From contig NZ_JAENHM010000059.1 in the NCBI RefSeq assembly GCF_016595245.1, positions 62,001 to 126,000 on the forward strand: a DNA stretch of 64,000 nucleotides, read 5' to 3'. Positions 8,221 to 16,937 of this stretch are shown here, piece by piece. The translations under genes and the position numbers were made by a program. The stretch's first letter is position 1. The number at the start of each line of letters is the position of its first letter. The notes under the pieces are model-generated. The model saw only the letters and a list, made by a program, of their open reading frames with translations, did no database searches and had not been told where the DNA came from. The stretch comes from Azospirillum endophyticum. Lineage in GTDB: Bacteria; Pseudomonadota; Alphaproteobacteria; Azospirillales; Azospirillaceae.

Positions 8221-8964
8221 TCAGGCTTTGGTGACGAAGAAATAGACGGTCATCGCCCCGCCCACCAGGATCACCAGCTTGCGCAGGACCGGCGGCGGGA
8301 TGCGGCGGGCGACCGAGGCGCCGGCATAGCCGCCGGCCATGGCGGCGACCAGCATGATCAGCGCTTCCGTCCAGTAGACGGCACCCCCGGCGACGAAGGC
8401 AGCCACCGCCACCGCGTTCAGGCAGCCGGAGACCAGCGACTTCAGCCCGTTCATCGCATGCAGGTCGGTCAGGCCGAAGACGCCGAGCGTCGCCAGGATC
8501 AGGATGCCGATGCCGCCGCCGAAATAGCCGCCATAGACGGCGATCAGGAACTGCACCGCCAGCACCGTGCCGTGGCCGATGGTGAAATTTCGGCGAACCC
8601 AGGCCGACGCCGTCGGGCCGATGGCGAACAGCAGCGTGGCGAACAGCAGGAGCCAGGGCACGATGGTCTCGAAGATCCGCTGCGGCGTCCACAGCAGAAG
8701 CAGGGCGCCCAACAGCCCGCCGACCAGACTGATGCCGAGGAAGGAGGGCAGGTGGATGTCGCGGATGCGGCCCAACTCCCGCCGATAGCCGAAGGCGCTG
8801 GCCAGCGCGCCCGGCGACACCGCGACGGTGCTGGTGGCGTTGGCGTTCAGCGGCGGCACGCCGGCCAGGATCAGCGCCGGGAAGGTCAGGAAGCTGCCGC
8901 CTCCGGCCACGGCGTTCAGCACGCCGGCGAAAAAGGCGGAGACGATCAGCAGCAGCGTCAGCAT
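8221..8964 (-). CDS. TauE/SafE (TSUP) family membrane permease
   Basis: This 247-residue integral membrane protein has about seven to eight hydrophobic segments. The first (LTLLLIVSAFFAGVLNAVAG) carries the family's early GxxxxxAGGGS-type motif, readable as NAVAGGGSFLTFPAL. The repeat motif GGYFGGGIGILIL appears in the second half, matching the two-repeat layout of TSUP proteins. Members export or import small organosulfur compounds, sulfite or other anions. Nothing nearby identifies the substrate. The start is the ATG at 8964. rppH follows on the same strand. Confidence 0.88.
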   Translation of the reverse strand: MLTLLLIVSAFFAGVLNAVAGGGSFLTFPALILAGVPPLNANATSTVAVSPGALASAFGYRRELGRIRDIHLPSFLGISLVGGLLGALLLLWTPQRIFETIVPWLLLFATLLFAIGPTASAWVRRNFTIGHGTVLAVQFLIAVYGGYFGGGIGILILATLGVFGLTDLHAMNGLKSLVSGCLNAVAVAAFVAGGAVYWTEALIMLVAAMAGGYAGASVARRIPPPVLRKLVILVGGAMTVYFFVTKA

Positions 8965-9149
8965 GTCACCTTACCTGAAACCATGTCCCGGACCTGAAGC
9001 CATGCCCCGGCGATGCGGGCCCGCCTTGCGTTTTGCACGCGTCCGCCCGTACCGCAACGCCGAAGTCCCACACCCACGCGGCTTTCGCAATCCCGAACAA
9101 TTCGTTAAGGTCGTCGTCCCTTCAACGGATAGAGTGTCCGGAGACCTCC

Positions 9150-10424
9150 ATGTCCGCCCTGCTCGACACCACAGACGCCCTGCACGACCAGATGATCGCC
9201 CTTGGCCGCGCCGCCCGCGCCGCCGCGGCCGCGCTGGCGACCGTGCCAGGACCGTCGAAGGACCGGGCGTTGCGGGCGGCGGCGGCGGCCATCCGCGCCC
9301 GCGCCGCCGAGATCAAGGCGGCCAACGCCGAGGACATGGCGAGTGCCCGCGACCTGTCCGGCCCCATGCGCGAACGGCTGATGCTGGACGACAAGCGCAT
9401 CGAGGCGATGGCCAAGGGCCTTGAGGACATCGCCGACTTCCCCGACCCCATCGGCGGCGTGCTGGCGGAGTGGACGCGGCCCAACGGCCTGCACATCCAG
9501 CGCGTCCGCGTGCCGCTGGGCGTCGTCGGCATCATCTATGAAAGCCGGCCCAACGTGACGGCGGACGCCGGCGGCATCTGCCTGAAGTCGGGCAACGCCG
9601 CCATCCTGCGCGGCGGGTCGGAGAGCATCCGCTCGTCCCGTGCCATCGCCGCCTGTCTGGCCCAGGGCCTGCGCGAGGCCGGGCTGCCGGAGGCGGCGAT
9701 CCAGCTGGTGCCGACCACCGACCGCGCCGCCGTCGGCCATATGCTGACGATGCGCGATTACATCGACGTCATCATCCCGCGCGGCGGCAAGTCGCTGATC
9801 CAGCGCATCGCCGACGAGAGCCGGGTCCCGGTCATCAAGCATCTCGACGGCAACTGCCACGTCTATGTCGATGCCGCCGCCGACCTGGAGAAGGCGCGCA
9901 AGGTGGTGCTGAACGCCAAGATGCGGCGGACTTCGATCTGCGGCGCTGCCGAGACCCTGCTGGTCGACCGCGCCATCGCCGACACGGCCCTGCCGGCTCT
10001 GGTGAAGGACCTGCTGGACGCCGGCTGCGCGGTGCGCGGCGATTCGGCGGCCCAGGCGGTCGATCCGCGCGTGACGGCGGTGGCGCCGGAGGATTGGGAC
10101 ACCGAGTATCTCGACGCCATCATCGCCTGCGGCGTGGTGGATGGGGTGGATGGCGCCATCGACCACATCGACGCCCACAGCTCCCACCACACCGAATCGA
10201 TCCTGACCGAGGATCCGGCGGTGGCCGAGCGCTTCCTGTCCCGCGTGGACAGCGGCATCGTGCTGTGGAACGCCTCGACCCAGTTCGCCGATGGCGGCGA
10301 GTTCGGCATGGGGGCCGAGATCGGCATCTCCACCGACAAGTTCCACGCCCGCGGCCCGGTGGGTGCGGAGCAACTGACCAGCTACAAGTATGTCGTGCGC
10401 GGCGATGGCCAGACGCGGCCTTAA
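9150..10424 (+). CDS. proA: Gamma-glutamyl phosphate reductase (ProA)
   Basis: ProA reduces gamma-glutamyl phosphate to glutamate semialdehyde, the second step of proline synthesis. I chose the ATG at 9150 (MSALLDTTDALHDQ, 424 residues) because GGAG lies about 7 bases upstream and the length then fits the family. The aldehyde-dehydrogenase-like fold is recognisable by IIYESRPNVTADAGG, LKSGNAAILRGGSE and the catalytic cysteine C264 in MRRTSICGAAETLL. The partner gene proB lies about 8.5 kb away on the other strand. Here proA is followed by nadD, a common alphaproteobacterial order, across a long inverted repeat. Confidence 0.97.
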   Translation: MSALLDTTDALHDQMIALGRAARAAAAALATVPGPSKDRALRAAAAAIRARAAEIKAANAEDMASARDLSGPMRERLMLDDKRIEAMAKGLEDIADFPDPIGGVLAEWTRPNGLHIQRVRVPLGVVGIIYESRPNVTADAGGICLKSGNAAILRGGSESIRSSRAIAACLAQGLREAGLPEAAIQLVPTTDRAAVGHMLTMRDYIDVIIPRGGKSLIQRIADESRVPVIKHLDGNCHVYVDAAADLEKARKVVLNAKMRRTSICGAAETLLVDRAIADTALPALVKDLLDAGCAVRGDSAAQAVDPRVTAVAPEDWDTEYLDAIIACGVVDGVDGAIDHIDAHSSHHTESILTEDPAVAERFLSRVDSGIVLWNASTQFADGGEFGMGAEIGISTDKFHARGPVGAEQLTSYKYVVRGDGQTRP

Positions 10425-10433
10425 GGTGAGTGC

Positions 10434-10583
10434 CCTCTCCCGTCCCGGGAGAGGGAGGGGACCCGCCGAAGGCGGGGAGGGTGAGGGGCGATCCGAACAT
10501 GGATCCCCTGATCCTCGCATCACCCCTCACCCTTCCCATGCTTCGCATGGGCCCCTTCCCTCTCCCGGGACGGGAGAGGGAGC
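10434..10583. repeat. Long G/C-rich inverted repeat, copy 1 (proA-nadD)
   Basis: Two arms face each other. The left arm runs CCCTCTCCCGTCCCGGGAG onwards to GGGTGAGGGG, and the right arm returns as CCCCTCACCC to CTCTCCCGGGACGGGAGAGG. Each outer unit is itself a hairpin (CCCTCTCCC/GGGAGAGGG). Inside the arms sit different short stems, CCGCC-GAA-GGCGG on the left and CCCATGC-TTC-GCATGGG on the right. The whole can fold as one long cruciform or RNA stem. Related copies lie at 13833-14041 and 62479-62588. The organisation resembles REP-like palindromic elements. Confidence 0.85.
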
Positions 10584-10593
10584 CCGTTCGGGG

Positions 10594-11214
10594 CTGACGG
10601 ATCGCGCGCCCCACCTCTATTCCGGTCCGCTCTACGCCGGTCTCACCGTCGGCATCCTCGGCGGGTCGTTCAACCCGGCCCATGCCGGGCACCGGCACAT
10701 CAGCCTGTTCGCATTGAAGGCGCTCGGGCTCGACCGCGTCTGGTGGATGGTCAGTCCGCAGAACCCGCTGAAGTCCGCCGCCGGCATGGCCTCGCTGCCC
10801 GAGCGGCTGGCGGAGGCGCGGGCGGTTGCCGCCCATCCGCGGATCGAGGTGACGGCGATCGAAACCGCGCTCGGCACCCGCTTCACCGCCGACACGCTGG
10901 CCAAGCTTCAGCGCCGCTTCCCGAAAACCCGCTTCGTCTGGCTGATGGGGGCGGACAATTTGCGGCAAATTCCGCGCTGGAAGCACTGGATTCGAATCTT
11001 CGACTCGGTGGCCGTTGCGGTTTTCGCCCGTCCAACCTATTCTCTTGGTGCGTTGAGCGGCAAGGCCGCCCAGCGCTACACCCGTCGGCGGGTGTCGGTG
11101 TCGGGGGTTAAGGGGCTGGCGCGCCGCAGGCGGCCGGCCTGGGCGTTCTTACGCAACCCCTTGCACCCGGCCTCGGCGACGGCGATCCGGCAGGCACGGG
11201 CCGCCGGGTCGTGA
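10594..11214 (+). CDS. nadD: Nicotinate-nucleotide adenylyltransferase (NadD), unusual start
   Basis: NadD adenylylates nicotinate mononucleotide in NAD synthesis. The nucleotidyltransferase signature VGILGGSFNPAHAGHRH begins 14 residues after the CTG at 10594, and the C-terminal motif PASATAIRQAR matches the usual IS-x-T-x-IR. There is no in-frame ATG, GTG or TTG between 10429 and the conserved core. The options are a CTG start at 10594, or GTG 10426/ATG 10405/ATG 10390, which would add 55-70 low-complexity residues encoded by the inverted repeat. A GGGAGAGGGAG stretch from the repeat lies about 11 bases before the CTG. The gene overlaps rsfS by 4 bases. Identity is secure; the start is not. 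Confidence 0.9.
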   Translation: MTDRAPHLYSGPLYAGLTVGILGGSFNPAHAGHRHISLFALKALGLDRVWWMVSPQNPLKSAAGMASLPERLAEARAVAAHPRIEVTAIETALGTRFTADTLAKLQRRFPKTRFVWLMGADNLRQIPRWKHWIRIFDSVAVAVFARPTYSLGALSGKAAQRYTRRRVSVSGVKGLARRRRPAWAFLRNPLHPASATAIRQARAAGS

Positions 11215-11657
11215 AACCGTTGCAAGAGGTTGGAGCCATCACCACGCACACCGAAACGGCCGCGACCGCTCCGCGGCCAGCCGCCGTTCCCCAGATCCTG
11301 GAGCCTCAGGAGCTGAAGGCGCTCATCCAGGCGTCGCTCGACGCCGACCAGGCGGATGACGTGACCGTCATCGATCTCGCCGGGAAAACCACCTTCGCCG
11401 ATTACATGGTCGTGGCGTCGGGCCGCAACACGCGGCACATCGCCGCCATGGCCGTGAAGCTGGCCGAAAAGCTGAAGCAGGCCGGCGTCCGCGGCGTCGA
11501 GATGGAAGGCATGGCCCAGTGCGACTGGGTGCTGGTCGATGCCGGCGACGTGATCGTCCACCTGTTCAAGCCGGAAGTCCGGACCTTCTACAACATCGAA
11601 AAGATGTGGGGTCTGGAACTGCCGACGCCGTCGGGCACGGCGCGGCTGAGCGCCTGA
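11211..11657 (+). CDS. rsfS: Ribosomal silencing factor RsfS
   Basis: RsfS binds ribosomal protein L14 and blocks subunit joining when nutrients are low. The frame begins with GTG at 11211, overlapping the nadD stop (GTGA), which favours translational coupling. The 148-residue product has a 30-residue variable N-terminus, then the conserved core LIQASLDADQADDVTVIDL, FADYMVVASGRNTRH and QCDWVLVDAGDVIVHLF, ending near YNIEKMWGLE. The nadD-rsfS-rlmH order is widely conserved and supports the assignment. Confidence 0.95.
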   Translation: MKPLQEVGAITTHTETAATAPRPAAVPQILEPQELKALIQASLDADQADDVTVIDLAGKTTFADYMVVASGRNTRHIAAMAVKLAEKLKQAGVRGVEMEGMAQCDWVLVDAGDVIVHLFKPEVRTFYNIEKMWGLELPTPSGTARLSA

Positions 11658-11705
11658 CGGGCCAAGGGCGGAAACGAGAGCGAAACGAGGGCGGAGGGCC
11701 GCACC

Positions 11706-12164
11706 ATGCGTCTGTGGCTCGCCGCCGTCGGGCGGTCGCGGGGTGGACCGACCCGCGACCTGTTCGACGAGTATGTCGGACGGCTCGGCTGGCCCCTTAC
11801 CCTGAAGGAGGTCGAGGTGAAGAAACGCCTCTCCTCCGACGAATTGAAACGGCAGGAGGCCGAGCTGCTGCTCGCCGCCGTGCCGTCCGGCGCCATCGTC
11901 GTGGCGCTGGATGAACGCGGCAAGGCGCTGCCCAGCGAGACCTTCGCCGCCAAGATCGGCGACTGGCGCGACCGTGGCGCCGGCGATCTCGCCTTCCTGA
12001 TCGGCGGTGCCGACGGGCATGGCGACGCGGTGCGCGCACGGGCCGACTTCCTGCTCGCCTTCGGGCCGATGACCTGGCCCCACATGCTGGTGCGCGGCAT
12101 GCTTGCGGAGCAACTCTATCGCGCTCAACAAATTCTTGCCGGTCACCCCTATCACAGGTCCTGA
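11706..12164 (+). CDS. rlmH: 23S rRNA pseudouridine-1915 N3-methyltransferase RlmH
   Basis: RlmH methylates pseudouridine 1915 in helix 69 of 23S rRNA. The 152-residue protein is of normal size for this SPOUT-family enzyme. Visible signatures are LDERGKALPSETFA, the AdoMet-binding FLIGGADGHGDAV, and the C-terminal LRIR-like segment LLAFGPMTWPHMLVR followed by EQLYRAQQILAGHPYH. It begins 48 bases after rsfS and is followed by gpmI. Confidence 0.96.
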   Translation: MRLWLAAVGRSRGGPTRDLFDEYVGRLGWPLTLKEVEVKKRLSSDELKRQEAELLLAAVPSGAIVVALDERGKALPSETFAAKIGDWRDRGAGDLAFLIGGADGHGDAVRARADFLLAFGPMTWPHMLVRGMLAEQLYRAQQILAGHPYHRS

Positions 12165-12254
12165 TTCCAAGCGTCGCATCCGGCGCGCGGAAAAGCGCCG
12201 GAGCTGAAAAACACGAAACTCCGAGACCACAACCTTTCGAGAAAGGTAAGCGCG

Positions 12255-13817
12255 ATGACCGAGACCAACCGACCCCGCCCTGTCGTCCTCTGCATTCTGG
12301 ACGGCTGGGGCTATCGCGAGGAGCGGTCGGACAACGCGATCGCGCTGGGCGACACCCCGAATTGGGATCGCCTGTGGTCGGCCGGACCGACGGCCTTCCT
12401 CGACGCCAGCGAGGAGGAGGTCGGCTTGCCCAAGGGCCAGATGGGCAACTCCGAGGTCGGCCACATGAATCTCGGCGCCGGCCGGGTCGTCATGCAGGAT
12501 CTCGTGATGATCGACCATGCCATCGTCGAGGGCGATCTGGAGCGCAACGCCGCGCTGAACGATCTGGTCAAGACGATGCACAAGACCGGCGGGCGCGTCC
12601 ATCTGATGGGCCTGATGTCGCCGGGCGGCGTCCACTCGCATCAGGACCACATCGCGGCCCTGGCCGGCGTGCTGTCGCGCGAGGGCGTGCCGGTGGCCGT
12701 CCATGCCTTCACCGATGGCCGCGACGTTCCGCCGCAGAGCGCCAAGGACCAGGTCGCCGAGTTCATGGCCGACGTCTTCGAACTGCCGGGCGTCGAGGTG
12801 GCGACCGTCATCGGCCGCTACTACGCGATGGACCGCGACAAGCGCTGGGACCGCGTCGCCAAGGCCTATGCCGCGATGACCAGGGCGGAGGGCGAGCGCG
12901 CCGCCGACCCGATCCAGGCGATCGAACAGAGCTATGCCGCCGACAAGCATGACGAGTTCATCCTGCCGACGGTGATCGGCGACTATGCCGGCATGAAGGA
13001 CGGCGACGCCATCCTGATGGCGAATTACCGCGCCGACCGCGCCCGCGAGATCCTCGCCGCCTATGTCGAGACGGAGTTCGACGGCTTCCCGGTCGACGGG
13101 GCGCCGAAGCTGGCCGCCGTGGTCGGGATGGTCGAATACTCCTCGGCGCTGGCGAAGCTGATGACCACCATCTTTCCGCCGAAAATCCTGACCAAGGTGC
13201 TTGGCGAGGTGGTTTCCGAGGCCGGAATGAAGCAGCTGCGCATCGCCGAGACCGAAAAGTACCCGCACGTCACCTTCTTCTTCAACGGCGGCGAGGAGCG
13301 GGTCTATGAGGGCGAGGACCGCATCCTGGTGCCGTCGCCGAAGGTCGCCACCTACGACCTCCAGCCGGAGATGTCGGCGTCGGACGTGACCGACAAGCTG
13401 GTCGGCGCCATCGAGTCGGGCAAGTACGACCTGATCGTCGTCAACTTCGCCAATCCCGACATGGTCGGCCACAGCGGCATGCTCGACGCCGCCATCAAGG
13501 CGGTGCAGGCGGTCGACGTCAGCGTCGGCAAGGTCGAGGCCGCGGTGCGCCGTGCCGGCGGCACCATGCTGGTCACCGCCGACCATGGCAACTGCGAGCT
13601 GATGAAGGATCCGGAGACCGGCGGACCGCACACCGCCCACACGCTGGACAAGGTGCCGCTGATCCTGATCAACGGCCCGGCCGGCGCGCGGATCGACAGC
13701 GGCCGTCTGGCCGACATCGCCCCTACGCTGCTCGACCTGCTGGGCCTGCCCAAGCCGGCCGAGATGACCGGCCGCAACCTGCTGGTCCGCACCGCCGCCC
13801 GCGCGGCGGCGGAATAA
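12255..13817 (+). CDS. gpmI: 2,3-bisphosphoglycerate-independent phosphoglycerate mutase
   Basis: GpmI interconverts 3- and 2-phosphoglycerate using two manganese ions. The 520-residue protein has the alkaline-phosphatase-like metal site split around an inserted phosphotransferase domain. D16 is in LCILDGWGYREE and the nucleophile S67 is in MGNSEVGHMNLGAGR. Further motifs are HSHQDHI, DGRDVPP, IGRYYAMDRDKRW and the C-terminal metal motifs NFANPDMVGHSG and VTADHGNCE. The start ATG at 12255 follows an AAGG-rich leader (GAGAAAGGTAAGCGCG). All catalytic motifs are intact. Confidence 0.97.
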   Translation: MTETNRPRPVVLCILDGWGYREERSDNAIALGDTPNWDRLWSAGPTAFLDASEEEVGLPKGQMGNSEVGHMNLGAGRVVMQDLVMIDHAIVEGDLERNAALNDLVKTMHKTGGRVHLMGLMSPGGVHSHQDHIAALAGVLSREGVPVAVHAFTDGRDVPPQSAKDQVAEFMADVFELPGVEVATVIGRYYAMDRDKRWDRVAKAYAAMTRAEGERAADPIQAIEQSYAADKHDEFILPTVIGDYAGMKDGDAILMANYRADRAREILAAYVETEFDGFPVDGAPKLAAVVGMVEYSSALAKLMTTIFPPKILTKVLGEVVSEAGMKQLRIAETEKYPHVTFFFNGGEERVYEGEDRILVPSPKVATYDLQPEMSASDVTDKLVGAIESGKYDLIVVNFANPDMVGHSGMLDAAIKAVQAVDVSVGKVEAAVRRAGGTMLVTADHGNCELMKDPETGGPHTAHTLDKVPLILINGPAGARIDSGRLADIAPTLLDLLGLPKPAEMTGRNLLVRTAARAAAE

Positions 13818-13832
13818 CGGATGGCGCCCGTC

Positions 13833-14041
13833 CCCCTCACCCTAAATGCCCCCTCTCCCCCCCGGGGAGAGGGTCGGGGTGAGGGGGGCGCGTGGCGTGG
13901 AGTCGTGGGAAGCCCGACGCTTCAATTTACATCCCGTGATGGATCCCCCTCACCCAGCCCTCTCCCCGCTATCAGCGGACCTTCGGTCCGCCTGTCGCGT
14001 CAGCGCAAACTTCGTTTGCGCGTGAGCGGGGGGGAGAGGGT
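13833..14041. repeat. Long G/C-rich inverted repeat, copy 2 (gpmI-envC)
   Basis: The left half reads CCCCTCACCC, then CCCCTCTCCC and GGGGAGAGGG, then GGGGTGAGGG. After a 50-base spacer, the right half reads CCCCTCACCC and CCCTCTCCCC. The right half is interrupted by two small perfect hairpins, GCGGACC-TTC-GGTCCGC and GCGCAAAC-TTC-GTTTGCGC, before GGGGGGAGAGGG closes it. Its outer sequence matches copies 1 and 3. Its 3' end supplies the purine-rich GGAGAGGG just before the most likely envC start. Confidence 0.85.
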
Positions 14042-14045
14042 ATCC

Positions 14046-15473
14046 GTGGGGGGAAGGGTGTCCGGGGCGGGAGAGGGTATTCTCGCCGGCTTCGTCGTCA
14101 TCGCCGGCCTGATCCTCGCCCAGCCGGCGAATGCTCAAAATGGTGTTCCGGCCGAAGCGCCTAAGGACACGCTGAAGCGGGTCGAGCAGCAGCTCCAGAC
14201 CGGCAAGCAGCGCCAGCAGCAGCTTGAACGCCAGTCCCAGGCGCTTCAGACCGAACTCGACGACCTGCGCGGCCGGCTGATCGCGCTGGCCGATCAGGCG
14301 CGCGGGCAGGAGCAGTCGCTCGACCAGTTGGAAGACTCGCTCACTGCGCTGGAGGCGGAGGAGCGCGATCGCTCCGCCGGGCTCGACGCCGAGCGCCAGC
14401 AGATCGCCACTCTGCTGGCCGCCCTCCAGCGGCTGGCGCGCATCCCGCCGGAGGCGGCGCTGGCCCGGCCGGAAAGCCCGGTCGATACCCTGCGCTCCGC
14501 CCTGCTGCTGCGCGACGCCGTGCCGGCCCTGCGGGCGCGGGCCGATGCGCTGGCCAAGGCGTTGACCGCGCTGGCCGACACCCGCGGCAAGCTGGTGGAC
14601 CAGCGGTCGAAGGCGCTGGCGGCGCGGGTGGCGCTGAGCGAGAAGCAGGACGAGATGAACCGCCTGATCGCCCGGCGCGAGGAGTTGTCGCGCCAGACCG
14701 AGGAGGAGCGCGTCCAGGTCGGCCAGCGCATGGCGGATCTGTCGGGTCAGGCCACCGACCTGCGCCAGCTGATGGAGCGGATCGAGGCCGAGCGCCGTGC
14801 CGCCATCGAGGCCGCCGCCCGCCGCGAAGCCGAACGGCGCGAGGCGGAGCGCAGGGAAGCCGCCAAGCGCGAAGCGGAAAAGCGCGAGGCCGAACGCCGC
14901 CTCGCCGCCCAGAAGGAAGCCGAGCGCAAGGACGCCGAACGCAAGCTGGCCGACTTGCGCGCCGCTGAGCAGAGGATCGCCGAACAGAAGGCCGCCGAAG
15001 AAAAGCGGGCGAAGGACGAGGCTGCCAGGGAGGCGGCGCGCGAGCGCGAGCTGGCCGCGAAGTCTCCCGATGGCCCTCCGGCGGTCGCCGGCATGGTGCT
15101 GCCGGCCGCCGGCAAGCTGACCACCCGCTTCGGCGAGGCCGACCGCTATGGCGCCACCAGCCGCGGCGTGACCGTCCAGACCCGCGCCGGGGCCGCCGTG
15201 GTGGCGCCGCGCGGCGGCACGATCGTGTTCGCCGGCCCGTTCAAGGGCTATGGCCTCATCTTGATCGTGGAACACGGCAACGGATATCATAGTTTGATTG
15301 CGGGTTTGGGCCGGATCGAAACGGCCGTCGGGCGTAAGGTGGCCAGCGGGGAACCGCTGGCGGTCATGCCGCCGGACGGCAATCCGGATCTCTATTTCGA
15401 GCTGCGACGAAACGGCCAGCCGATCAATCCGCAACGCGGGTTCGGCGCCCCGGAGGGGAAAGGACAAGGGTAG
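14046..15473 (+). CDS. envC: EnvC-like murein hydrolase activator, M23-family domain
   Basis: EnvC-type proteins activate cell-wall amidases in the periplasm. I placed the start at GTG 14046, which has GGAGAGG about 6 bases upstream and opens directly into a signal peptide (GILAGFVVIAGLILAQPANA, cleavage near AQN). Longer readings would encode inverted repeat 2. A coiled coil covers about residues 40-330, with a strongly charged block of ARREAERREAERREAAKRE type. The C-terminal LytM/M23 domain starts near MVLPAAGKLTTRFGEAD. Its metal ligands are degenerate: VEHGNGYHSLIAGL keeps HGNGYHS, but the usual HxxxD is replaced by RFGEADRYG. That suits an activator rather than an active peptidase. The stop abuts the ctpA start. 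Confidence 0.85.
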   Translation: MGGRVSGAGEGILAGFVVIAGLILAQPANAQNGVPAEAPKDTLKRVEQQLQTGKQRQQQLERQSQALQTELDDLRGRLIALADQARGQEQSLDQLEDSLTALEAEERDRSAGLDAERQQIATLLAALQRLARIPPEAALARPESPVDTLRSALLLRDAVPALRARADALAKALTALADTRGKLVDQRSKALAARVALSEKQDEMNRLIARREELSRQTEEERVQVGQRMADLSGQATDLRQLMERIEAERRAAIEAAARREAERREAERREAAKREAEKREAERRLAAQKEAERKDAERKLADLRAAEQRIAEQKAAEEKRAKDEAAREAARERELAAKSPDGPPAVAGMVLPAAGKLTTRFGEADRYGATSRGVTVQTRAGAAVVAPRGGTIVFAGPFKGYGLILIVEHGNGYHSLIAGLGRIETAVGRKVASGEPLAVMPPDGNPDLYFELRRNGQPINPQRGFGAPEGKGQG

Positions 15474-16922
15474 ATGAGGATGTTCAAGCGCGCCGCAACG
15501 GCGGCAGCTCTGGTGTTTCTGGGCGCCGGCGTCGCCACCGTCACTGCTCAGTCCAGCAATTCGTCGGACACCTACCGGCAGCTGAACCTGTTCGGCGACG
15601 TCTTCGAGCGCGTCCGCGCCGAGTATGTCGAGCCGGTGACCGACGAACAGCTGATCGAATCGGCGATCAACGGGATGCTGACCTCCCTCGACCCGCATTC
15701 CAGCTATCTGAACAAGAAAAGCTTCCAGGACATGCAGGTCCAGACCCGCGGTGAGTTCGGCGGGCTGGGCATCGAGGTGACGATGGAGAACGGCCTGGTG
15801 AAGGTCGTGTCGCCCATCGACGACACCCCGGCCTTCCGCGCCGGCCTGCAGCCGGGCGACCTGATCGTCCAGCTGAACGGCGAGGCGGTGATGGGCCTCA
15901 GCCTGAACGAGGCGGTGGAGAAGATGCGCGGCCCGGTGGGCAGCGAGCTGAAGGTCACCGTCCGCCGCGGCGAGGCGGGGGAACCCTTCACCGTGTCGCT
16001 GACCCGCGCCGTCATCAAGGTGCAGTCGGTCCGCTTCCGCACGGAAGGCGACATCGGCTACGTCCGCGTCACCAGCTTCAACGAGCAGACGCAGAGCGGG
16101 CTGGAGAAGGCGATCTCCTCCATCCAACAGCAGCTGGGCGACAAGCTGAAGGGGTTCGTGCTCGACCTGCGCAACAATCCGGGCGGCCTGCTCGACCAGG
16201 CGGTGTCGGTGTCCGATACCTTCCTGGAGAAGGGCGAGATCGTATCGACCCGTGGCCGCCGGGCGGAGGAGGGCACCCGCTTCAACGCCAAGCCGGGCGA
16301 CCTGATCAAGGGCTTGCCGCTGGTGGTGCTGATCAACGGCGGGTCGGCCTCGGCCTCCGAAATCGTCGCCGGCGCCCTGCAGGACCACAAGCGCGCGATC
16401 ATCATGGGCACCCAGAGCTTCGGCAAGGGATCGGTGCAGACCATCATTCCGCTGCCCGGCCATGGCGCCATGCGGCTGACCACGGCGCGCTACTACACGC
16501 CGTCGGGCCGCTCGATCCAGCAGCTCGGCATCACCCCGGACATCGAGGTGCATGTCGCCAAGGTGGAGGATCTGGACAGGAACATCGTCCGTCGCCGCGA
16601 AGCCGATCTGAAGGGCGCGCTGGTCAACCCGGATGCCGCCAACAAGGCACCGCGTCCGGCCACCACCAATCCGGCGGCTCCCGGCACTCCGGCCGCTCCG
16701 AATCCGGCAGCGCCCGCTCCGGGTCCGGGTGCCGGTGCCGCTCCGGCCGCTCCCGGGGGCGCCCCTGGGACCGCTCCCGGCACGCTGCCCGCTCCGGGTG
16801 CAGCGCCGGCGGATGGGGCTGCGGCGGAAGGGGCGGAACCGCCCTTCGACTTCCAGCTCGCCCGCGCGCTGGATCTGCTGCGTGGCGTCGCCCTGTTCCA
16901 GCAGCGCTCCGCGGCGCGCTGA
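15474..16922 (+). CDS. ctpA: CtpA-type C-terminal processing serine protease (S41)
   Basis: This periplasmic carboxyl-terminal protease degrades or matures envelope proteins. The 482-residue protein has a signal peptide (AATAAALVFLGAGVATVTAQ), an N-terminal helical region, and a PDZ domain near residues 95-175 (GGLGIEVTMENGLVKVVSP). The S41 core carries the catalytic Ser/Lys dyad within GGSASASEI (from residue 290) and K318 in FGKGSVQT. The last 80 residues are proline- and alanine-rich, an unusually long low-complexity tail that ends in FDFQLARALDLLRG. The ATG follows the envC stop without a gap. EnvC, CtpA and YibQ-type genes are commonly adjacent in this class. Confidence 0.95.
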   Translation: MRMFKRAATAAALVFLGAGVATVTAQSSNSSDTYRQLNLFGDVFERVRAEYVEPVTDEQLIESAINGMLTSLDPHSSYLNKKSFQDMQVQTRGEFGGLGIEVTMENGLVKVVSPIDDTPAFRAGLQPGDLIVQLNGEAVMGLSLNEAVEKMRGPVGSELKVTVRRGEAGEPFTVSLTRAVIKVQSVRFRTEGDIGYVRVTSFNEQTQSGLEKAISSIQQQLGDKLKGFVLDLRNNPGGLLDQAVSVSDTFLEKGEIVSTRGRRAEEGTRFNAKPGDLIKGLPLVVLINGGSASASEIVAGALQDHKRAIIMGTQSFGKGSVQTIIPLPGHGAMRLTTARYYTPSGRSIQQLGITPDIEVHVAKVEDLDRNIVRRREADLKGALVNPDAANKAPRPATTNPAAPGTPAAPNPAAPAPGPGAGAAPAAPGGAPGTAPGTLPAPGAAPADGAAAEGAEPPFDFQLARALDLLRGVALFQQRSAAR

Positions 16923-16937
16923 CCGGGACGACGGACG

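Noticed and set aside
10434..10583. CRISPR-like or phage attachment repeat between proA and nadD
   Set aside because: The arms are inverted, not direct, there are no spacers, and the same unit recurs singly elsewhere, so it is a dispersed palindromic element.
11076..13640. An 854-codon minus-strand frame opposite rsfS-rlmH-gpmI
   Set aside because: The plus-strand genes are complete and conserved; the minus frame has no recognisable family and no initiation signal.
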